Of a stretch of 18,815 nt of DNA, positions 13,294 through 18,815 are shown piece by piece. Both the position numbers and the translations under genes were made by a program. The DNA lies in the NCBI GenBank assembly GCA_050116035.1, contig JASFPJ010000020.1, forward strand, positions 1 to 18,815, read 5' to 3'. Every line of letters starts with the position of its first letter. Position 1 is the first letter of the stretch. Below the pieces are notes generated by a model, which was not told the DNA's origin, did not search any database, and saw only the letters and a program-made list of their open reading frames with translations. The DNA is from SOIA01 sp050116035. Its GTDB lineage: Bacteria; Acidobacteriota; Aminicenantia; Aminicenantales; Aminicenantaceae.

Positions 13294-14757
13294 TTAATCC
13301 AGACGGTAGTTTGGAGCCTCCTTTGTGATGATCACATCATGAACGTGACTTTCTCTGACCCCTGCACCTGAAATTTTTATGAATTTTGCTTTTTTCTGTA
13401 GGTTTTTGATAGTTTTACACCCGGCATACCCCATTCCCGCTTTAAGCCCCTCCACCATCATTTGAATGATATGAGTCACACTCCCTTTATAAGGAACGCG
13501 ACCCTCGATTCCTTCAGGAGCAATCTTATCATCGCTTGTGAGAGTGTCCTGGAAGTATCGATCACGGCTGCCCTGTTTCATGGCTTCAATCGAACCCATG
13601 CCTCGATAGGTCTTGTAGGAACGGCCCTGATAGATGATCACCTCACCCGGCGATTCTTCTGTTCCGGCGAGGACATTGCCGAGCATGACGGAGCTGGCGC
13701 CGGCCACGAACGCTTTGGTGATGTCTCCGGAATACTTGATTCCTCCATCTGCTATGAGAGGAATTCCGGCTGACTGGGTGACTTTAAACACGTCTGAAAT
13801 GGCTGTGATTTGAGGGATTCCCGCGCCGGTGACCACCCGGGTTGTACAGATCGAGCCAGGTCCGACTCCTACCTTCACGGCGTCAATTCCAAGCTCGACG
13901 AGTTCCTTGGCTGCTTCGGTTGTTCCGATGTTTCCGGCGATAAGCTCTTGTTTGGGGAATTCCTTTTTCAGCATCTTGACTGTGTCCAGGACTCTCTGGG
14001 AATGGCCGTGGGCTGTATCGATGACCAGAACATCGAGCTTGGCTTCCATTAAAGCTTTCACTCTATCCAGTGTTTCTTCTCCCACACCGATGGCGGCCCC
14101 GACCCTTAAACGTCCAAAGTCGTCTTTAGCAGCCCGGGGATACTGGATTCTCTTGAGGACATCCTTATATGTGATCAATCCTTTCAGGCAGTAATTCTCA
14201 TCCACCATCAGGATTTTTTCAATCTTATGCTTGTGAAAGAGTTTTTCCGCTTCTTCAAGAGAGGTGCCTAAGGGAACGGTGATTAAATCCTTGGTCATGA
14301 TTTTTTCTATAGTCAGGTTGAGGCGCGTTTCGAATCGAATGTCCCGGTTGGTGAGTATCCCGACTAATTTATTCTTTTCATCCGTTATCGGAAGCCCTGA
14401 GATTTTGTATCTTTCCATCACTTCCTGGGCTTCAAAGATTTTGTTTTGGGGCCTCATCGTGATTGGATTAACGATCATCCCACTTTCATGGCGCTTGACT
14501 TTGTCCACCTCTTCAGCCTGTTTATCCAAGGACATGTTTCGGTGGATGATTCCGATTCCACCCTGTTGAGCCAGGGCAATCGCCATTTTTGATTCCGTAA
14601 CAGTATCCATAGCTGAGCTGACGAGGGGGATATTGAGGCCGATGTTCCGGCTGAATTGTGTCGAGACATCCGCCTGGGCTGGGATCACATCAGATTTCGC
14701 GGGGAGAACGAGAACATCGTCAAAAGTCAGTCCTTCTTTTATTTTTTGATCTAACAT
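13294..14757 (-). CDS. guaB: Inosine-5'-monophosphate dehydrogenase
   Basis: A 487-residue IMPDH, which oxidises IMP to XMP with NAD+, the first committed step of GMP synthesis in the cytoplasm. The N-terminal barrel block LTFDDVLVLPAKS, two CBS domains (about residues 90-205, ending near LITYKDVLKRI), catalytic Cys304 in GPGSICTTRVVTGAG, the phosphate loop DGGIKYSGDI, the mobile flap GSRDRYFQ with the Arg-Tyr pair, and the C-terminal HDVIITKEAPNY are all present. I chose the ATG at 14757 over a GTG three codons upstream (14766), because the ribosome site GAGGTGG (14769-14763) lies at proper distance from the ATG and covers the GTG. That ribosome site overlaps the secA stop codon (TGA at 14770-14768), so guaB is probably translationally coupled to secA, an uncommon pairing. 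Confidence 0.96.
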   Translation of the reverse strand: MLDQKIKEGLTFDDVLVLPAKSDVIPAQADVSTQFSRNIGLNIPLVSSAMDTVTESKMAIALAQQGGIGIIHRNMSLDKQAEEVDKVKRHESGMIVNPITMRPQNKIFEAQEVMERYKISGLPITDEKNKLVGILTNRDIRFETRLNLTIEKIMTKDLITVPLGTSLEEAEKLFHKHKIEKILMVDENYCLKGLITYKDVLKRIQYPRAAKDDFGRLRVGAAIGVGEETLDRVKALMEAKLDVLVIDTAHGHSQRVLDTVKMLKKEFPKQELIAGNIGTTEAAKELVELGIDAVKVGVGPGSICTTRVVTGAGIPQITAISDVFKVTQSAGIPLIADGGIKYSGDITKAFVAGASSVMLGNVLAGTEESPGEVIIYQGRSYKTYRGMGSIEAMKQGSRDRYFQDTLTSDDKIAPEGIEGRVPYKGSVTHIIQMMVEGLKAGMGYAGCKTIKNLQKKAKFIKISGAGVRESHVHDVIITKEAPNYRLD

Positions 14758-14767
14758 TTTATCCACC

Positions 14768-17371
14768 TCATTTTTTCTTTTTTTTCTTTTTTCTCTTTTT
14801 GGGAATCATGGATCTTGCCTTCTTGGCTCTTGATGTGGCAGAGCCCTGAGGACGCTGGTAGTAAAGAGGCTGCTCTTTTCTCTCTGGAATTTCTTCTTCT
14901 TTCACAGGTTGGAGGAGGAAAAGGTAGCGAATGGTCTCTTCCTCGATTCTGTCCATCATGGACTGGAACATATCATAGCTTTCTCTTTTGTATTCCACCA
15001 GAGGATCTCTTTGGCCGTATCCTCTCAGGCCAATCCCTTCCTTGAGATGGTCCATGGCGAGCAGATGGTCTTTCCACTGGGAGTCTGTGAGCTGGAGCAT
15101 GATGACTCTCTCGAATTCCCTCATGCGTTCCTCACCGAGGATCTGTTCTTTTTCTGCGTAGCCATCTTTCAGGGCTTTTGTAACCTTCTCTTTCAATTCA
15201 TCATAGTTGATAGTATCCCAATCGATGCCGAACTCTTCGACGTCCAGGCCGAATTGGGAGGCGATTCCTTTTCTGAAACCTTCTGTATCCCAATCGTCAG
15301 GAGATTTGTCTTTGTTTGTGTGGTTTTCCATCATCCATTCGACAAGGGTTCCGATCAGCTCCTGGATGAATTCTTTCATGTTTTTGCCGTGCAGGATTTC
15401 TCTTCTTTGTTTGTAGATAGATTCCCGCTGCTTGTTCATCACATCGTCGTATTCCAGGAGATGTTTCCGGATAGAAAAGTTCTGGCCTTCCACCTGTTTC
15501 TGGGCTCTCTCGATGGCTTTGCTCACCATGCCGTGTTCGATAGGGACTCCTTCAGACATTCCGATTCTCGCCATTATGCCGGAAATGCGGTCGCTTCCGA
15601 ATATCCGCATCAGGTCGTCCTCCAAAGAGAGGTAGAACCGGGAAGAACCCGGATCTCCCTGCCTTCCGGCTCTCCCGCGGAGCTGGTTATCGATTCTTCT
15701 GGCTTCATGTCGTTCCGTACCGATGATATGGAGTCCGTTTTGCTCTATGACTTTTTTATTCTCCATCTGCGTGATGTTTGCCGCATCCGCCAGAGCTCGC
15801 TCCCAATCATCTTGAGTGGCTTTGGAGACGTCGATTCCTTTTTTCCTGAGCTGTTCAGTGGCCAAGAATTCTGGATTTCCTCCCAAAAGGATATCCACGC
15901 CCCGGCCAGCCATGTTTGTGGCGATGGTGACGGAACCCACCCTTCCGGCCTGGGCAATGATATTGGCTTCCATTTCGTGGTATTTGGCGTTGAGGACCAC
16001 ATGCTTGATGCCTTTTTTTCTCAGGAGCGAGCTCAGATGTTCTGAGTTTTCGATGGAAATCGTACCGACCAGGACTGGCCGTCCCTTCTCGTTGTTTTCA
16101 GTGATTTCTTGGACGACCGCATCCCACTTTTCCTTTTGAGTTCTGTATATCACATCGTGGTGTTCGTAACGGACAAGGGGTTTGTTGGTGGGGATTTCCA
16201 CAACATCCAGTTTATATATGGATTGGAATTCTGTGGCTTCAGTGACGGCTGTTCCTGTCATTCCAGCCAGCTTGTCATACATCCTGAAATAATTCTGGAA
16301 TGTGACTGATGCCAGAGTTTGATACTCCTCTTCAATCCGGACTTTTTCCTTTGCTTCAAGAGCCTGGTGCAGACCGTCGCTGTAGCGTCGTCCGGGCATG
16401 AGGCGGCCCGTGAATTCGTCTACGATGACCACCTTGCCTTCTTTGACCATGTAGTCCACATCTTTTTTGAATAGATGATGGGCTTTAAGGGATTGGTTGA
16501 TGTGATGGACCAGGTCCATGTGGGCCAGGTCATACAGGTTGGGCACCTTGAGAAATTTTTCGGCTTCGCCAACGCCTTCTTCGGTCAGAGTCGTCGTCCG
16601 GGTCTTCTCGTCCACTTGGTAGTGTCTTTGACTGAGGCGGCGGATGAGATTATCCACCTTGTAGTAGAGCGAAGTCGATTCTTCTGTCGGGCCGGAGATA
16701 ATGAGCGGAGTCCGGGCTTCATCGATGAGGATACTGTCGACCTCGTCCACGATGGCAAAGTTGTGCTCTCTCTGGGCAAGGTCGGAGAGTCGAAATTTCA
16801 TGTTATCCCGCAGGTAGTCGAAACCGAATTCGTTATTCGTTCCATAGGTGATGTCTTTACGGTAGGCCTCAAATCTTTCCGTATCTCCCATATCATGCTG
16901 AATCGTCCCGACTTCAAGACCCAGAAAATTGTAGATGGGACCCATCCACTCTGTATCTCTTTTGGCCAGATAATCATTCACAGTGACGATGTGAACTCCC
17001 TTGCCATCAAGAGCGTTCAGATAAGCGGGGAGAGTGGCGACCAGGGTCTTTCCTTCCCCGGTTTTCATTTCGGCGATTTTTCCCTGATGGAGGACAACGC
17101 CGCCCATGAGCTGGACGTCGAAGTGACGCATATGGATGGTCCTTTTCCCCGCTTCTCGAACAACAGCAAAGGCTTCCAGGAGTATATCATCCAGTGAGGC
17201 TCCCTGGCTGATTTTTTCTTTGAATTCTGCTGTTTTGGCGCGGAGCTGGTCGTTGCTGAGTTTCTGAATTTGAGACTCAAGCTCATTTATGGCTGAGGCA
17301 TAGGGCTGGAGTCTTTTCAGATCTCTTTCGTTTTTCGTACCGAAAATTTTTTGAACGAGCCATTTAAACAT
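14768..17371 (-). CDS. secA: Preprotein translocase ATPase subunit SecA
   Basis: An 867-residue SecA, the motor that drives unfolded preproteins through SecYEG. Visible parts: NBD1 with Walker A MKTGEGKT (102-109) and DEVD box (209-212), the substrate-binding region after residue 225, NBD2 with MAGRGVDI and the GRAGRQGDPG motif VI, then scaffold and wing regions with QWKDHLLAMDHLKEGIGLRGYGQRDP near residue 780. The start ATG fits the family N-terminus (FKWLVQKIFGTKNERDLK) but has no ribosome site. The C-terminal zinc-binding (SEC-C) motif that usually ends SecA is absent: the protein stops with KARSMIPKKRK and a run of seven lysines. There is no room downstream for a lost domain because guaB follows within 11 bases. 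SecA lacking SEC-C is known in several phyla, so function is not in doubt. Confidence 0.97.
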   Translation of the reverse strand: MFKWLVQKIFGTKNERDLKRLQPYASAINELESQIQKLSNDQLRAKTAEFKEKISQGASLDDILLEAFAVVREAGKRTIHMRHFDVQLMGGVVLHQGKIAEMKTGEGKTLVATLPAYLNALDGKGVHIVTVNDYLAKRDTEWMGPIYNFLGLEVGTIQHDMGDTERFEAYRKDITYGTNNEFGFDYLRDNMKFRLSDLAQREHNFAIVDEVDSILIDEARTPLIISGPTEESTSLYYKVDNLIRRLSQRHYQVDEKTRTTTLTEEGVGEAEKFLKVPNLYDLAHMDLVHHINQSLKAHHLFKKDVDYMVKEGKVVIVDEFTGRLMPGRRYSDGLHQALEAKEKVRIEEEYQTLASVTFQNYFRMYDKLAGMTGTAVTEATEFQSIYKLDVVEIPTNKPLVRYEHHDVIYRTQKEKWDAVVQEITENNEKGRPVLVGTISIENSEHLSSLLRKKGIKHVVLNAKYHEMEANIIAQAGRVGSVTIATNMAGRGVDILLGGNPEFLATEQLRKKGIDVSKATQDDWERALADAANITQMENKKVIEQNGLHIIGTERHEARRIDNQLRGRAGRQGDPGSSRFYLSLEDDLMRIFGSDRISGIMARIGMSEGVPIEHGMVSKAIERAQKQVEGQNFSIRKHLLEYDDVMNKQRESIYKQRREILHGKNMKEFIQELIGTLVEWMMENHTNKDKSPDDWDTEGFRKGIASQFGLDVEEFGIDWDTINYDELKEKVTKALKDGYAEKEQILGEERMREFERVIMLQLTDSQWKDHLLAMDHLKEGIGLRGYGQRDPLVEYKRESYDMFQSMMDRIEEETIRYLFLLQPVKEEEIPERKEQPLYYQRPQGSATSRAKKARSMIPKKRKKKKKKK

Positions 17372-17379
17372 TTGAATAA

Positions 17380-17408
17380 TTTGTAGCAGAAAGCCTGAGT
17401 CTTGTCAA
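17380..17408 (-). promoter_or_regulatory. Candidate promoter of secA, near-leaderless
   Basis: On the minus strand: TTGACA (17408-17403), 17-base spacer, TACAAA (17385-17380). The secA ATG (17371-17369) begins 8 bases after the -10 box and no Shine-Dalgarno precedes it, the same arrangement as the ABC ATPase gene at 2127. The -10 box is only a fair match. Confidence 0.4.
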
Positions 17409-17449
17409 TTTAACACACATAAAAGGACGTCAAATGGAAAAAGGGAAAG

Positions 17450-17700
17450 GTGTACATGTTCATTAATTAAGCAACACTTTTATTAATGATACAGAAGATA
17501 AAAGTGTCATTACGAGCGAAGCGTGGCATAAGATGCAATTGTCATGCGAATGGAGTGAAGCAATCTCTTATGGAAGAAAATATTTCATCTAAAGGGATTG
17601 CCACGTCGCTTCGCTCCTCGCAATGACATGAAGGTAAGATTGCCACGCTTTGCTCGTAATGACATCTAAAAAATGTTAACAAATTACTGAGCACGTATAA
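17450..17700. repeat. MITE-like composite palindromic element, copy 2
   Basis: Imperfect terminal inverted repeats (17450-17468 and 17682-17700, 14 of 19 positions matching after reverse complement) enclose nested palindromes. An outer pair TGTCATTACGAGCGAAGCGT... (17505-17528) pairs with 17641-17664 with one mismatch, and an inner, more decayed pair occupies about 17540-17567 and 17595-17630. The module 17474-17507 equals the reverse complement of 11043-11076 at 33 of 34 bases. No coding frame. With the secA promoter it accounts for most of the 440-base gap 17372-17811. Confidence 0.72.
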
Positions 17701-17757
17701 CAGGCTGGAATTCCCAAGAGATCAATTTTAAAACAAAGAAATCCGTCTTCCATCTGG

Positions 17758-17786
17758 TTGACAGCAAAAATAATATACTGTAGGTT
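17758..17786 (+). promoter_or_regulatory. Weak promoter candidate for the GT87 gene
   Basis: A consensus -35 TTGACA (17758-17763) is followed after 17 bases by the poor -10 TAGGTT (17781-17786). Listed because of its position just before the gene; it could well be accidental. Confidence 0.25.
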
Positions 17787-17811
17787 AAATGGACTCAGGA
17801 ATCAAAAAAGT

Positions 17812-18815
17812 ATGTTTATAACGAAGATGTCGGTAAGAGCGCGAAAGATTCTCCTCATCATCCTTGTGTTTTTGGCTTTTTTTCTTATTTATCAGTTCTT
17901 TGTGAAAAAAGATATGACAGATTTTGGAGTTTGTTACACGGCAGGGAAAAGGATCGTGAAAGGCGAGATGCTCTACCAAATTTCAGATGGTCATCTCCAG
18001 TTCAAATATTTTCCTGCCTCGGCTGCGATTTTTTCTGTGTTGACTCTGTTCCCGTTTGAAATGGCAAAGATGTTGTGGTACTTCCTCGAGCTTACCCTTT
18101 TGTTCCTCTGTTTGACTATCTCCTATGATCTCCTTCCAGAAAAACACAAGAAAAGAGGATTTGTGGTGGCTCTGACCTTTTTGGTCTTGTTGAAATTCAT
18201 TGGCCGGGAGATGGAGTTGGGGCAGATCAATGTATTGATGGCCTTTCTTCTAATAATGATGGTCAAAGCTCTAGTGGAGAGGAAGGATAAGCAGGCTGGT
18301 TTTCTCTGGGGATTTTCCTTGATTTTCAAGCCTTATGCTTTAGTGTTTCTCCCTTACTTCATCCTGAAGAAAAAAATAAAGGCAGTCGCTTCAGGGCTTG
18401 GAATTCTTATGGCGAGTTTTGTACTCCCTGTCTTTTTCTATGGTTTTGGGCAGAGTTTCTTTGTTTTGAAAGAATGGCAGCGAACATTATCTCTTTCCAC
18501 GCCTTCATTACTTGACCATTATGACAACAGTTCTGTATTTGCCTTTTTTTTGAAAAATCTTCCAGCTGATAAAAATGAATGGGCATGGATTTTGAGCCTC
18601 TGCACGGCTCTACTCCTCGGCTTTTGTCTGTTGTGGATCATGGAATCTGGGAAGAAAAAAAGAGTGATACAACCAGTGGTTCTTGAGTCTTCATTTTTAT
18701 TCATAATGATTCCATTTTTTTCTCCTCTCTCGTGGTACTACAATTACCTTTACGCCATTCTGGCCGTGGTTTTTCTCATAAATTTAATGGGTAAATTTCC
18801 GTCAGTCATGAAATA
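17812..18815 (+). CDS. GT87 (DUF2029) family membrane glycosyltransferase, 3' end outside window or just at its edge
   Basis: An open frame of 334 complete codons running to the right edge, where the last two bases (TA) leave open whether it stops there. It is polytopic with about eight hydrophobic segments. After the first helix comes DFGVCYTAGKRIVKGEMLYQ, with the Asp and Tyr-x-Ala-Gly pattern of GT87 catalytic loops, then FKYFPASAAIFS, a block EMELGQINVLMAFLLI, and GFLWGFSLIFKPYALVFLPYF, all in the usual GT87 order. Such enzymes use polyprenyl-phosphate sugars (often mannose) to glycosylate lipids, glycans or proteins on the outer face of the inner membrane; donor and acceptor are unknown here. 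Start: ATG 17812 behind AGGA at 11-base distance; ATG 17827 in the same frame is the alternative. It is divergent from secA, with the repeat element between. Confidence 0.82.
   Translation, partial: MFITKMSVRARKILLIILVFLAFFLIYQFFVKKDMTDFGVCYTAGKRIVKGEMLYQISDGHLQFKYFPASAAIFSVLTLFPFEMAKMLWYFLELTLLFLCLTISYDLLPEKHKKRGFVVALTFLVLLKFIGREMELGQINVLMAFLLIMMVKALVERKDKQAGFLWGFSLIFKPYALVFLPYFILKKKIKAVASGLGILMASFVLPVFFYGFGQSFFVLKEWQRTLSLSTPSLLDHYDNSSVFAFFLKNLPADKNEWAWILSLCTALLLGFCLLWIMESGKKKRVIQPVVLESSFLFIMIPFFSPLSWYYNYLYAILAVVFLINLMGKFPSVMK

Noticed and set aside
14764..14766. GTG as the guaB start
   Set aside because: It falls within the ribosome site GAGGTGG; the ATG three codons later has proper spacing and gives the normal IMPDH N-terminus.
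14768..14800. A frameshift in the A-tract hiding a lost SecA zinc domain
   Set aside because: Only about 11 bases separate the secA stop from guaB, so no CxC...CH domain could be encoded in any frame there.
14909..16045. 378-codon open frame on the plus strand
   Set aside because: It lies wholly antisense to secA, whose protein is conserved throughout; the frame has no family motif and looks like a codon-bias shadow.
16475..17197. 240-codon open frame on the plus strand
   Set aside because: Also antisense to conserved secA sequence (NBD1 region), with no recognisable domain and no ribosome site.
17505..17664. Repeated TGTCAT...CGAGCG motifs resembling a CRISPR array
   Set aside because: The copies alternate in orientation, have unequal spacing and pair with one another; there are no regular spacers and no cas genes.

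Overview
The window reads as a stretch of a Gram-negative-type, probably anaerobic bacterial chromosome with moderate base composition. It has Tat and lipoprotein signals, a MacB/FtsX-type permease, a ferredoxin:thioredoxin reductase fused to rubredoxin, and a DUF1858-type redox disulfide protein. Together these recall Acidobacteriota-related lineages such as Aminicenantes. That placement is an inference from gene content, with low to moderate confidence; there is no rRNA or marker phylogeny to fix it.

Layout, left to right. (1) 1-542 (+): the C-terminal end of an FtsX/MacB-like permease cut by the window edge. (2) 761-1984 (+): an exported DUF6786-like protein with its own promoter. (3) 2127-3649 (+): a two-gene ABC-2 exporter (ATPase plus permease, overlapping by TTGA), apparently transcribed leaderless. 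(4) 3987-7402 (+): an operon of two aldehyde dehydrogenases (an ALDH4/PruA type and an ALDH7 type) and a small DUF1858-like protein, preceded by a promoter and a leader that can fold into a long-range nested structure. (5) 7498-7713 (+): a PspC-domain membrane protein. (6) 7864-10794 (+): a deoxynucleoside-kinase-like gene followed by panB, panC and panD, which make pantothenate. (7) 10795-11123: no gene; two adjacent palindromic elements.

(8) 11124-12340 (-): a redox cluster. It encodes a Tat-exported cysteine-rich DUF2769 lipoprotein, a rubredoxin-FTR catalytic-chain fusion and a CPHC thioredoxin-fold protein. (9) 12561-17371 (-): secA, guaB and a membrane cytochrome c, closely spaced and probably cotranscribed in that order. 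(10) 17372-17811: no gene; a MITE-like composite palindromic element related to the one near 11 kb, plus the secA promoter. (11) 17812-18815 (+): a GT87 (DUF2029) family membrane glycosyltransferase running off the right edge.

Housekeeping functions (CoA precursor synthesis, GMP synthesis, Sec export) are mixed with accessory redox and transport genes. The best candidates for something undescribed are the redox cluster at 11.1-12.3 kb, the kinase-like protein with an altered P-loop heading the pantothenate operon, the structured leader before the dehydrogenase operon, and a pair of related palindromic mobile-like elements bracketing the 6.3-kb minus-strand block.
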